DNA of 64,000 nt, from contig JAFDXN010000058.1 in assembly GCA_018267915.1 (NCBI GenBank), positions 62,001-126,000 of the forward strand. Reading direction: 5' to 3'. Positions within the stretch are counted from its first letter, which is position 1, and each line of letters opens with the position of its first letter. The notes under the pieces are model-generated. The model searched no databases. It worked only from the letters and a program-made list of their open reading frames with translations, and was not told where the DNA came from. This document shows positions 45,578-54,176 of the stretch, in pieces. The translations under genes were made by a program, and so were the position numbers. The DNA comes from Bacteroidota bacterium (lineage in GTDB: Bacteria > Bacteroidota > Bacteroidia > Chitinophagales > Chitinophagaceae).

Positions 45578-47887
45578 TCAGGTATGCTTCTTGATTTTAA
45601 TGACCACCAATTTTGATACCGGGGTATTACTCTTCTCCGCAACGGAACTGATAGGCACCAGTACATTGGTTTCAGGGAAATAAGTAGCAGTACACTGCTC
45701 CGGAATACTATAAGGAATTATGATGAACTTGCGGGCCACACGCTCTACGCCATCTGTATTATTAAACAGGTCCACAACATCGCCGGCCTTAAATCCATGT
45801 TTGTCAACATCAGCCTGGTTCATGAATATCACCCTGCGTTCATTATTTACGCCGCGGTAACGGTCGTTCATGCCATAGATGGTGGTATTAAACTGGTCGT
45901 GACTACGTATGGTCATCATCATGAACTCATCTTCAGCAATTTGAGGGATGCTAATATCTGAAACTGTGAAAGAGGCCTTTTCGATCCTGGTTGGGAATTT
46001 GCCTTCACGCGCCGTATTGGGCAGGTAGAAGCCGCCGGGCTTGCGTACGCGGGCATTGTAGTCGTTAAAACCCGGTATCACTAGTTCTATGTCGTTCCGT
46101 ATATAATCGTAATGCTGCAGGTACAGGTCCCATTTCACCTTGCTCCTTTCCCCCAAAACAGCCTTGGCAAGCCGGCTCACGATCACCGGTTCGCTCAATA
46201 GGTCGTTCGATATGGGCTTCAAGCCGCCTTTCGACATTTGCACTACACCCATGGAGTTCTCACAAGTCACAAATTGTTCCTCTCCATTCAAAATGTCCTT
46301 GTCGCTGCGCCCGTAAGTTGGCAATATCAGTGCTTCCTTACCGTGCACAAGGTGACTGCGGTTAAGTTTGGTAGAAACATGCACCGTAAGATCGCAACGG
46401 CGCAACGCTTCAGCAGTATATTCGGTATCAGGTGTCGCTGAAAGGAAATTGCCGCCCATGGCGATGAACACCTTGGCTTTTCCTTCGTGCATGGCGCGTA
46501 TACATTCCACCACGTCGTAACCATGGTGACGTGGCGGCTCAAAACCATACACCCATTTGAGCTTATCGAGCAGGGCAGGCGAAGGCTTCTCAAAGATACC
46601 CATAGTGCGGTCGCCCTGCACATTGCTATGGCCACGCACGGGGCAGGTACCAGCACCGGGCTTGCCGATGCTGCCTTTGAGCAGCAGCAGGTTCACCACT
46701 TCCTGTATGGTTCGCACAGCGTTCTTATGTTGCGTAAGGCCCATGGCCCAACAGGCTATGATCTTATTCTTCTTTTTAAGTATGTCTGCTACCTCTCTTA
46801 CCTGGGCTTCGCTGATACCGCTGGCTTTAACCAGCGTATCGAAGTCTTCCTGTTCGATCTTTGCTATCAGCTCATTATAACCCGCGGTGCTTTTCGCAAT
46901 AAAATCATGGTCGAACACTGCGCCCGGCGCCTTCTTCTCTTCTTCAAGCAGCAGTTTTTCTATGGCTTTGAGCAACGCCATGTCGCCGTTGATCTTCACC
47001 TGGAGGAAGATATCGGTGAGCCTGGCCTTGAGTCCGAGTACGCCTTTCACGCTTTGCGGATCGTTAAAGCCCATGAGCCCGGTCTCAGGCAGCGGGTTAA
47101 CCGAGATAATGGTACACCCGTTCTCCTTCGCTTTTTGCAGCGCCGAGAGCATGCGTGGGTGGTTGGTACCCGGATTTTGGCCCAGGATGATGATCACTTC
47201 AGCCTTGTAAAAATCCTCAAGTGTTACGGAGCCTTTGCCGATGCCGAGGGTTTCATTGAGCGCCACACCGCTCGATTCATGGCACATATTCGAGCAGTCA
47301 GGCAGGTTATTGGTACCATATTCGCGCACGAAAAGCTGGTACAAAAAGGCAGCCTCATTACTGGTGCGACCAGATGTATAGAAAACCGCCTCGTCCGGCG
47401 TCGCCAGTTTATTTAGGTGATGAGCTATCTTTTTAAATGCATCATCCCAGCTGATGGGCAGGTAATGTGTACCACCCTCCGGCAAATACATGGGCTGTGC
47501 CACGCGGCCTTTTTTGCCAATATGGTAGTCATCGAGCTCAGCCAATTGTTTCACCGAATTATCGGCGAAAAATTTGGTTGTCAATCGTTTAGTAGTAGCT
47601 TCTTCAGCTATTGCTTTAGCTCCGTTTTCGCAGTATTCAGCTATTGTTGAGCGCTCATCGTCGGGGTCGGGCCAGGCACAGCCGGGGCAATCGTAGCCAT
47701 GCTTTTGGTTGAGTATTGCCAGGGCCTTCAGGCCACGGCCTACACCCATTTCTCCAAATATGTGCTTTGCGCTCCATACCACAGCGGGTATGCCGGCAGC
47801 CACGGTTTTAGGTTTGGTCAGCCTCATCTTGCCCGTGAACTCCTCCGGGTTTTCTGCGTTGGGTATGTCTTTTATTTCCTGGCTCAT
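45578..47887 (-). CDS. FdhF/YdeP family molybdopterin oxidoreductase (formate-dehydrogenase-like)
   Basis: A 769-residue molybdenum enzyme of the YdeP branch. The N-terminal [11 protein letters not shown] segment, the [16 protein letters not shown] and [13 protein letters not shown] blocks, and [21 protein letters not shown] are characteristic. The C-terminal molybdopterin-dinucleotide-binding domain (~600-769) carries [20 protein letters not shown]. coli YdeP is linked to acid resistance; true formate oxidation is not established for the branch. The ATG at 47887 overlaps the previous stop (ATGA), so translation is coupled. FdhD upstream would sulfurate its cofactor. No moa/moe cofactor genes lie in the window. 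Confidence 0.92.
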   Translation of the reverse strand: MSQEIKDIPNAENPEEFTGKMRLTKPKTVAAGIPAVVWSAKHIFGEMGVGRGLKALAILNQKHGYDCPGCAWPDPDDERSTIAEYCENGAKAIAEEATTKRLTTKFFADNSVKQLAELDDYHIGKKGRVAQPMYLPEGGTHYLPISWDDAFKKIAHHLNKLATPDEAVFYTSGRTSNEAAFLYQLFVREYGTNNLPDCSNMCHESSGVALNETLGIGKGSVTLEDFYKAEVIIILGQNPGTNHPRMLSALQKAKENGCTIISVNPLPETGLMGFNDPQSVKGVLGLKARLTDIFLQVKINGDMALLKAIEKLLLEEEKKAPGAVFDHDFIAKSTAGYNELIAKIEQEDFDTLVKASGISEAQVREVADILKKKNKIIACWAMGLTQHKNAVRTIQEVVNLLLLKGSIGKPGAGTCPVRGHSNVQGDRTMGIFEKPSPALLDKLKWVYGFEPPRHHGYDVVECIRAMHEGKAKVFIAMGGNFLSATPDTEYTAEALRRCDLTVHVSTKLNRSHLVHGKEALILPTYGRSDKDILNGEEQFVTCENSMGVVQMSKGGLKPISNDLLSEPVIVSRLAKAVLGERSKVKWDLYLQHYDYIRNDIELVIPGFNDYNARVRKPGGFYLPNTAREGKFPTRIEKASFTVSDISIPQIAEDEFMMMTIRSHDQFNTTIYGMNDRYRGVNNERRVIFMNQADVDKHGFKAGDVVDLFNNTDGVERVARKFIIIPYSIPEQCTATYFPETNVLVPISSVAEKSNTPVSKLVVIKIKKHT

Positions 47888-48258
47888 TGGCAAGTAGCTA
47901 ATGGATTTTCGTAGTTATCACTCTGGTCTTCCAGCACTTCGCCATCTATGCATTTAAAGTCTTTCTCAAGCAAGAGGAAAAGCGTTTTACCGTCACCAAT
48001 ATCTATATTATTCTTAAAACCTACAATGTCTGTATTCACCCATTCTTGCTGCATGGCGACCGGCACCAGCATGGATATTTTGCCATCGATAAAGCTGGCT
48101 GAAAGCTCATGAACCTTCTCGCTGCTTTCAAGCATGTAGCTAAAAGCGCCATCGCTAAAATGCGTAGTTTCTTCTATGTGTCCTTCTGATCCGAATTTGT
48201 CCACCTCCGATTTGGTCAAGCGGATGCGTATCGAATCGCCCTTTATCCTGATTTTCAT
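47884..48258 (-). CDS. conserved hypothetical protein between fdhD and the FdhF-like gene
   Basis: A 124-residue soluble, beta-rich protein starting MKIRIKGDSIRIRLTKSEV and ending LEDQSDNYENP and Cys-Gln. From memory it resembles the DUF7009 family found beside fdhD in Bacteroidota, but I cannot confirm this. It starts 9 bp after fdhD and overlaps the FdhF-like gene by 4 bp, so its dose is tied to both. A role in molybdoenzyme assembly or delivery is a fair guess from position alone. Confidence 0.75.
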   Translation of the reverse strand: MKIRIKGDSIRIRLTKSEVDKFGSEGHIEETTHFSDGAFSYMLESSEKVHELSASFIDGKISMLVPVAMQQEWVNTDIVGFKNNIDIGDGKTLFLLLEKDFKCIDGEVLEDQSDNYENPLATCQ

Positions 48259-48267
48259 ATAATATCT

Positions 48268-49116
48268 TTATACTATAATCCTTTGTGCTCCTGAGTATAT
48301 GTTGAAGCGCTGATCGCGCAAAAAACCTAGCAATGTAATATCAAATTCTTTGGCCAACTGTACTGCCAAACTGGATGGGGCGCCCACGGCAGCCACTACT
48401 TTGATCCCCGCCATAGCTGCCTTTTGTATCAGCTCAAAGCTGGCGCGACCGCTCAATAAAAGTATTTGATTATCAATATCTTTAACGCCATTACTTAACA
48501 AATAACCTAAAACTTTATCAAGTGCATTATGTCGCCCCACATCCTCCCTTAGTATAAGCAGGTTCCCCCCGAGGTCGAAGATAGCAGAAGCGTGTAAACC
48601 ACCCGTATCGCCGAATATATCCTGCGAATTCCTGAGCTTATCAGGCAGGCTATAAAGCAGGGTAGCGAGTACCCGCAGTTCGTCAGGACCGCTCAATTTA
48701 TTAGTTATAGTTCTAATGGCTCCGATGGATGCTTTGCCACAAACCCCGCAACTGGACGTGGTGTAAAAATGGCGCTCCAGCTTTTGGATATCCGGAACGA
48801 TACCTTCGGCCAACTCGGCAATAATGATGTTGTCGCCATTGCCTTCCTGGCAGCCATAATTCAAATGACGGATATTCGCTATGTCGCCAGCACTGGTAAT
48901 TATGCCCTCGGAAAACAGGAAACCGGTTGCCAGTTCCATGTCATTGCCCGGAGTACGCATGGTGATCGAGACGCTTTTTTGTAACGGTCCTGCCCCGGAA
49001 TTATATTCCAGCCTTATTTCGAGTGGTTCTTCCGCAGCCAAAACATCTTCCGCCGGGACGATATTATCACCCTTTACCTTTCTTATCTCGGTATAGGCTA
49101 CCGACGTTTTTAACAT
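48268..49116 (-). CDS. fdhD: formate dehydrogenase accessory sulfurtransferase
   Basis: A 282-residue protein. FdhD carries sulfur from a cysteine desulfurase to the bis-MGD cofactor, giving the essential Mo-sulfido ligand. The conserved pair C123-x-x-C126 (SSCGVCGKAS) is present, as are TPGNDMELATGFLFSEG and the ILREDVGRHNALDKVLGY block. Length is normal. It leads the four-gene unit fdhD, small unknown, FdhF-like, Uma2. A TAAATTTG promoter element ends only 4 nt before the ATG, suggesting a leaderless mRNA. Confidence 0.95.
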   Translation of the reverse strand: MLKTSVAYTEIRKVKGDNIVPAEDVLAAEEPLEIRLEYNSGAGPLQKSVSITMRTPGNDMELATGFLFSEGIITSAGDIANIRHLNYGCQEGNGDNIIIAELAEGIVPDIQKLERHFYTTSSCGVCGKASIGAIRTITNKLSGPDELRVLATLLYSLPDKLRNSQDIFGDTGGLHASAIFDLGGNLLILREDVGRHNALDKVLGYLLSNGVKDIDNQILLLSGRASFELIQKAAMAGIKVVAAVGAPSSLAVQLAKEFDITLLGFLRDQRFNIYSGAQRIIV

Positions 49117-49120
49117 GTAT

Positions 49121-49128
49121 CAAATTTA
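49121..49128 (-). promoter_or_regulatory. -7 promoter element 4 nt before fdhD
   Basis: On the minus strand TAAATTTG, an exact TAnnTTTG match, then ATAC and the ATG. The expected transcription start falls on or beside the start codon. Confidence 0.55.
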
Positions 49129-49187
49129 CGAAAAGAAGCCTGTAAAATAATGTAGTTTTTATACAGGCGCTACAACTATCATCCGGA

Positions 49188-49673
49188 TCAGCGCACGAAG
49201 AATTTCCTGTCCAGCACAATGGCAGCATGTAGCCGGTAATGTTGTATCATTTCATTTAGCAAAGGCTCGTTCACTACCATCAGCAAGTCGTTGTCGCCAT
49301 CTATTTCATGGTGGGCTTTTATCACCTGGCCAAGTGCAGGTTCCCAACCTTCGTTGCGATCCATCTCCAAAGGGCCAATGTCGTCTATCACCAGCCACCG
49401 TGGCCAGTTATCGACGGCGTTCAGTAGCAGTTGCCTGCCATACTCCAACGCTTTGTTATCGTATTGGCATTCGCCCATCCGTGTACAGTCGGTGCACGAC
49501 TCATCCACCTCAAGATCGAGGTAGTCGCCGGTAGCAATATCATACAACTTCTTCCTGCCCAGTATATCGGGGGTCAAAAAGCCTGCTGCTCCCTGTATCT
49601 TCGTCAACCAATTTACTATTGCGGCCGTTTTGCCGCTTTGCTTTGCTTCGCTAAAAATGTAGATATTGGCCAT
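49188..49673 (-). CDS. THEP1-like nucleoside-triphosphatase family protein
   Basis: A 161-residue P-loop protein from the ATG at 49673. The P-loop reads SEAKQSGKT, which keeps the GKT end but lacks the usual first Gly. Walker B is WLVIDDIGPLEMD, like the DEIGPLE of THEP1-type NTPases. A Cys cluster (ESCTDCTRMGEC, residues ~58-69) is unusual and could bind a metal. THEP1 relatives and DUF2478-like proteins occur by molybdenum genes, and this one is 72 bp upstream of fdhD on the same strand, so a cofactor role is plausible but unproven. Confidence 0.7.
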   Translation of the reverse strand: MANIYIFSEAKQSGKTAAIVNWLTKIQGAAGFLTPDILGRKKLYDIATGDYLDLEVDESCTDCTRMGECQYDNKALEYGRQLLLNAVDNWPRWLVIDDIGPLEMDRNEGWEPALGQVIKAHHEIDGDNDLLMVVNEPLLNEMIQHYRLHAAIVLDRKFFVR

Positions 49674-49813
49674 ATACAACTGATCTTTAAAGAGGCTTGC
49701 CTGACGAATATAAAAACTAATAAATCATTTACAAAGCGCTGACTCTAAGTATTTTGTTTATAGTTAAAAGTTCTTTGGATTTCCGCATACACATAGGTTA
49801 ATGCCGCGGGACA

Positions 49814-49821
49814 TAGTTTTG
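49814..49821 (+). promoter_or_regulatory. -7 promoter element of the TauE-DUF1634 unit
   Basis: TAGTTTTG matches TAnnTTTG and lies 18 bp before the ATG at 49840, inside the alternative upstream frame from 49801. This favours the inner start. Confidence 0.6.
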
Positions 49822-49839
49822 CGTAGCTTTAGTCTGTAC

Positions 49840-50676
49840 ATGAGCATACTGGTTTTTACGCTTATCATACTTGTGGGTGCTTTTATCGCCGGACTGTTGG
49901 GTTCGCTTACAGGGCTGGGCGGCGGAGTGGTGATCATCCCATTACTCACACTAGGGTTTAATATTGATATACGCTATGCTATCGGCACGTCACTGGTGGC
50001 GATCATAGCCAATTCATCCGGGGCCGCGGCAGCATACATAAAGGAGGGTATCACAAATATCCGTTTAGGCATGTTCCTGGAGATAGCTACAACCATTGGC
50101 GCAGTAGCAGGGGCTATGATAGCTGTCTATTTTCCTACACATTGGGTGGCTATTCTCTTCGGGCTGGTCCTCCTCGTAACGGCCGCGTTGCAGTTGCGCA
50201 AAAAAGAGGATCACCTCGAGGTTGCCAACGGGGATACACTGGCCGGAAAACTGCGCCTCAACAGTTCCTATCCCACGTCAGAGGGTGAAGTACATTATTC
50301 CGTAAGGAGGGTACCGGGTGGTTTCCTGCTCATGCTTCTGGCCGGCATGATGTCGGCATTATTGGGCATCGGCGCCGGGGCCTTTAAGGTGCTGGGCATG
50401 GACCATATCATGCACGTGCCGTTTAAGGTATCAACTACCACCAGCAACTTTATGATAGGGGTAACGGCTGCCGCAAGTTCTGTTGTTTATTTCCAAAGGG
50501 GGTATATTGATCCGGGACTTTGCTTCCCCGTTGTCATCGGTGTATTACTCGGCGCCACACTGGGTTCCAGGATATTGCTGCGCTCAGCGACCGGTACCCT
50601 CAGGATGATATTCAGCATTGTTATCAGCATCCTGGCTGCAGAGATGATATATAAGGGGATAAAAACTGGCTTTTGA
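49840..50676 (+). CDS. TauE/SafE family sulfite/anion exporter
   Basis: A 278-residue inner-membrane protein with about eight hydrophobic segments in two related halves. The first half has the GSLTGLGGGVVIIPLL motif. The second has LGIGAGAFKVLGM followed by a cytosolic-facing FKVSTTTSNFM. TauE/SafE (DUF81) proteins export sulfite, sulfonates or other organic anions. The next gene, DUF1634, overlaps by 1 nt, a pairing well known for this family. The substrate is not readable. Confidence 0.9.
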   Translation: MSILVFTLIILVGAFIAGLLGSLTGLGGGVVIIPLLTLGFNIDIRYAIGTSLVAIIANSSGAAAAYIKEGITNIRLGMFLEIATTIGAVAGAMIAVYFPTHWVAILFGLVLLVTAALQLRKKEDHLEVANGDTLAGKLRLNSSYPTSEGEVHYSVRRVPGGFLLMLLAGMMSALLGIGAGAFKVLGMDHIMHVPFKVSTTTSNFMIGVTAAASSVVYFQRGYIDPGLCFPVVIGVLLGATLGSRILLRSATGTLRMIFSIVISILAAEMIYKGIKTGF

Positions 50677-51062
50677 TGAGACTGAAGAAGCGCATACAGG
50701 ACGTGGATATGCAGGCTTTCATCGGTAAGATGCTGCGGACGGGTGTGACATTGTCGGCCTGTGTAACCGTAATAGGGGGCTTGCTGTACATATTCCGGCA
50801 CAACGACATAGTACCCGATTACCGCAATTTCACAAAGGTGGGGGAGCAGTACATATCGATCGTTGATATACTTAAAGGTGTTTCGCAGTTTAAAGCCAGG
50901 GCCATTATTCAATTGGGTGTGTTGTTGTTGATTGCTACGCCCATCGCACGGGTCATCTTTTCCGTTGTCGCTTTTCTGATGGAAAAGGATTACCTGTACA
51001 CGATCATAACCCTGGTAGTATTAGGTATCATTTGTTATAGCATAGCGGGTGGAGTAGCGTAG
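50676..51062 (+). CDS. DUF1634 membrane protein
   Basis: A 128-residue protein with three hydrophobic segments (about 24-42, 80-105 and 108-126), matching DUF1634, which is nearly always encoded beside TauE/SafE-type permeases. Its ATG at 50676 shares a base with the TauE stop (TGATG), so translation is coupled. Probably a partner subunit of the exporter (inference). Confidence 0.85.
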   Translation: MRLKKRIQDVDMQAFIGKMLRTGVTLSACVTVIGGLLYIFRHNDIVPDYRNFTKVGEQYISIVDILKGVSQFKARAIIQLGVLLLIATPIARVIFSVVAFLMEKDYLYTIITLVVLGIICYSIAGGVA

Positions 51063-51141
51063 CGTTATGCACAGCAGTGTAATATTTGTCACGTAAAATT
51101 TCTATTAATTTTTTACTATTGTCCGGCATTCATCAATTTTA

Positions 51142-52113
51142 ATGAGCACAGCAAATAAGCCGGAAGTTCCTGAACAACCGAACAGCACTAAGGAGACACT
51201 GACAAAGATCATTTTCCTCGTTGCCGCGGCTGCTTGCCTAACGCCTTATATCGACGCGCCGGTCGCCCTTTTAATGGGCTTGGTGCTGGCACTTACTATC
51301 GGACATCCTTACATGCACCTGAACAAGAAAGCCACCAACTGGCTGCTCAAGAGTTCTGTTGTGGGCCTTGGTTTTGGTATGAATATTCAAACTGCAATGC
51401 AGGCGGGAAAGCAGGGGATACTTTTTACCATAGTATCTATCCTCAGCACTTTGTTAATTGGGTGGCTGCTGGGCCGGTTGCTGAAGATCGACAAGAAAAC
51501 GTCCCACCTGGTAGCATCGGGTACCGCGATATGTGGGGGCAGCGCGATAGCCGCGGTGGGGCCGGTGATAGATGCCGATGATAAGTCCATGTCCGTTTCC
51601 CTGGGCATTGTATTTATTCTTAATTCTATTGCATTACTCCTGTTCCCGTATCTCGGCCACTTGCTCAATCTTTCACAGCAGCAGTTCGGTCTGTGGAGTG
51701 CCATTGCCATTCACGATACCAGTTCTGTAGTAGGTGCAGCCAGTAAATATGGTGATGAGGCTTTGCGCATCGCAACGACGGTGAAACTGGCACGTGCCCT
51801 GTGGATCATCCCAGTGGCGCTAGTGTCCGCGTTCATGTTCAAAGCAAAATCCCGCAAGATCAACATTCCCTGGTTCATCGGGCTGTATATACTTGCTATG
51901 GTCATTTATACCTATGTTCCTTTCGTGCAGGAATACGGTCATTATGTAGTGGTACTTGCAAAAAAAGGGCTGACATTGACACTATTCCTGATAGGCGCAG
52001 GCCTTTCAAAAAAGGTGATCCAATCTGTCGGCTTCAAGCCTTTCCTGCAGGGCATTATTCTATGGCTGTTGATATCTGTAACTGCGCTTTGGGCAGTGAT
52101 GCATTTGATATAG
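51142..52113 (+). CDS. YeiH/UPF0324 family putative sulfate exporter
   Basis: A 323-residue inner-membrane protein with about ten helices. Conserved family segments are WLLKSSVVGLGFGMN, GTAICGGSAIAAVGPV and HDTSSVVGAASKYG. Members are called putative sulfate exporters on indirect grounds; E. coli YeiH is not well characterised. It lies 79 bp after DUF1634 on the same strand, so a second anion exporter follows the first. Its stop codon directly abuts that of the convergent desaturase (TAG then CTA) with no spacer. Confidence 0.88.
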   Translation: MSTANKPEVPEQPNSTKETLTKIIFLVAAAACLTPYIDAPVALLMGLVLALTIGHPYMHLNKKATNWLLKSSVVGLGFGMNIQTAMQAGKQGILFTIVSILSTLLIGWLLGRLLKIDKKTSHLVASGTAICGGSAIAAVGPVIDADDKSMSVSLGIVFILNSIALLLFPYLGHLLNLSQQQFGLWSAIAIHDTSSVVGAASKYGDEALRIATTVKLARALWIIPVALVSAFMFKAKSRKINIPWFIGLYILAMVIYTYVPFVQEYGHYVVVLAKKGLTLTLFLIGAGLSKKVIQSVGFKPFLQGIILWLLISVTALWAVMHLI

Positions 52114-53133
52114 CTATTCGGCAGGCCCTGCCATTTCCCTGAAGCCGATCATTTTCCCGGCCACCGGGTCCCATACTTTCAAACGGAAACAAGCGATCAT
52201 ATCTCGGGGATGTAAAGATGTTACGCGCGGATGTTGCAGCTCCGGTATTGCTGCCATTGCTTCGGGCAACCGGTAAAAGGGAATGCGCGAGTTCAGGTGA
52301 TGTATATGGTGGTAGCTGATATTGGCGGTGCACCAGCGCATAAGCCGGCTCATCTTCATATAGCTTGAGGATTGCAATGCGGCAACGTCATATTTCCATT
52401 CGGTGTTCGGTGAAAAGCTGGCACCGGGGAAATTATGCTGGGCATAGAAAAGATAAGCGCCAAGGAATGATGATATCATGAAGGGTATGAAGATGCTGAC
52501 AAGCCATACCATCCACCCGAACTTAATAATGACAAGCGTTATGATAGTAAAGTGTAGCACCAGTGCAAAGATTGAGTCGATATGCCTGCGCGGGTTGCTG
52601 AGGAATGAATTCAGGCACATGCCGATCATGAACATGCTGAAGTAGCCCATAATGATGGTGAAAGGGTGGCGCACGGCAAGATAGATATTGCGTTCCTTCC
52701 GGCTCATGCCCAGGAATTTGCGTTTTGTTGCTATAGGGTAGGATCCTATGCTGGCACTGAAGAGCTTTGAATTGTGGTTGTGGTGATAGTCATGCGAGCG
52801 CTTCCAGATGCTTGGAGGCACCAGTACCAGCACGCCGTAAGATGCCATAATGATGGTGGCAAGCGGTGAGCGGTGCAATATGGTATGATGCAGGAAATCG
52901 TGGTAGATGACGAAGAGCCGCACCATGATCAACGCCGTGACGACACTGAAAAGCAGCCTCACTCCAAGCCAGGGGAATACAAAAGTGCCTACCCATGCGG
53001 CTATCAAAAGGAAGAGGGTACAAAGCAGGTAAAACCAGCTCTTTCGCCTGTCTTCTTTGGCAAAGGGCTTGGTAGCAAGTATCAGTTCCTTGCCGCTGCG
53101 GATGTAATTATCATATGTAGCTTCCTGTATCAA
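52114..53133 (-). CDS. fatty acid desaturase (membrane di-iron)
   Basis: A 339-residue desaturase with His boxes H78DFLHH, H114DYHH and a late HHIHH (residues ~280-284, NISYHHIHHLN). The spacing fits acyl-lipid omega-6/delta-12-type enzymes of bacteria. It has about four membrane helices. The start is TTG, 5 bp after the acyltransferase stop; no ATG fits better. The two genes form a lipid-modifying pair: the acyltransferase adds or replaces an acyl chain and the desaturase edits it. This desaturase is not closely similar to the one at 38.6 kb. Confidence 0.88.
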   Translation of the reverse strand: MIQEATYDNYIRSGKELILATKPFAKEDRRKSWFYLLCTLFLLIAAWVGTFVFPWLGVRLLFSVVTALIMVRLFVIYHDFLHHTILHRSPLATIIMASYGVLVLVPPSIWKRSHDYHHNHNSKLFSASIGSYPIATKRKFLGMSRKERNIYLAVRHPFTIIMGYFSMFMIGMCLNSFLSNPRRHIDSIFALVLHFTIITLVIIKFGWMVWLVSIFIPFMISSFLGAYLFYAQHNFPGASFSPNTEWKYDVAALQSSSYMKMSRLMRWCTANISYHHIHHLNSRIPFYRLPEAMAAIPELQHPRVTSLHPRDMIACFRLKVWDPVAGKMIGFREMAGPAE

Positions 53134-53138
53134 ATTTT

Positions 53139-54044
53139 CTATACGGCTTGCGGCTTCTTAAGTTTCCATCTCCTGTGCGACCATAGCCAGACTTCGGGTT
53201 GAGCTATGATATCGCGCTCCAGTTTCTTGGTATACATGTCGAGCAATTCATCTTCGCTCACCGATTTCGGATCATCCACTACCAATTCACCAAACATCTC
53301 GTAGTAGCCGCGCCTTCTCCTTTTGATAGATGCGTACACTACAGGGTAACCTGTTTTCCTTGCTATAGCTGCCGGACCTCGAAACACTGCCGTGTCCTGG
53401 TTCAGGAACCGGGTCCAGTATGCCTTCTCGGCCGATGCCGGTGTTTGGTCGGCGATGAACGCGGGCGAAAATAGCTCATTTCGCTTAGAAAGCACTTCGC
53501 GGAAGGTATCTTTCATCGCTATCAGTTTGGTACCGAACCGCGTACGCATATCATACATCAGCTTATCGACATTCTTGTTAGTAAGCGGGTGATAGATCAC
53601 GTATAGCTGGTGAGGTAGCTGCAGGCTGAAGGTATTACCCGCCCATTCCCAGTTGCCAAGGTGGCCTAACACCATTATAAAGCTGCGGTTCTCCGCACCC
53701 AGCTTATCTATCATTTCCCTGGTTGCCGGATCGAACCAACAGTGCTTAACCATCGCAGATTTGCTGATGGTAAGCGTTTTGAAAACCTCCAGGAAAAGAT
53801 CACATAGATACTTGTAGAAATTTTTGCAAATGGCTTGTATTTCCGCCTCCGTTTTATCGGGAAATGAATTGCGCAGGTTCCGCAGCACTACTTCCTTCCT
53901 GTAGCCGACCAAATAATAAAGCACCCCATACATGCCATCAGACAGTAAATACAGGATGGGGAATGGCAGTATGGACAGTAAATAAATGAAAGGAAGCGTT
54001 ATATAAAAAAGGACCTTTGACAATGCCTGCTTAGATTGTTTCAC
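53139..54044 (-). CDS. lysophospholipid/lipid A acyltransferase (LpxL/HtrB family)
   Basis: A 301-residue membrane-anchored acyltransferase. One N-terminal hydrophobic segment (~13-33) is followed by the HLGNWEW motif (H-x4-E catalytic pair, ~residue 128), an AFIADQTP block and an AIARKTGYPVVYASI segment. The family transfers acyl chains to lipid A precursors; in Bacteroidota some members acylate ornithine or flavolipids instead. The start is GTG. A TATCTTTA near-promoter is 7 nt upstream, again giving a very short leader. It is the first gene of a pair with the desaturase. Confidence 0.9.
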   Translation of the reverse strand: MKQSKQALSKVLFYITLPFIYLLSILPFPILYLLSDGMYGVLYYLVGYRKEVVLRNLRNSFPDKTEAEIQAICKNFYKYLCDLFLEVFKTLTISKSAMVKHCWFDPATREMIDKLGAENRSFIMVLGHLGNWEWAGNTFSLQLPHQLYVIYHPLTNKNVDKLMYDMRTRFGTKLIAMKDTFREVLSKRNELFSPAFIADQTPASAEKAYWTRFLNQDTAVFRGPAAIARKTGYPVVYASIKRRRRGYYEMFGELVVDDPKSVSEDELLDMYTKKLERDIIAQPEVWLWSHRRWKLKKPQAV

Positions 54045-54176
54045 AAGGCGCTAAAGATAGCCATTTTACTGCAATCGATTTGTTAGGATTGCGTTTACCT
54101 GCCGTATCATGTCCCTTACCGATTACTTATTGCAGCTTTGTCGCAATGCCCCTTATTTTGCCATATATTTAACCAA

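Noticed and set aside
46487..47416. 309-codon plus-strand open frame inside the FdhF-like gene
   Set aside because: It is fully antisense to a well-supported molybdoenzyme and has no family-like features; it reflects codon bias of the true gene.
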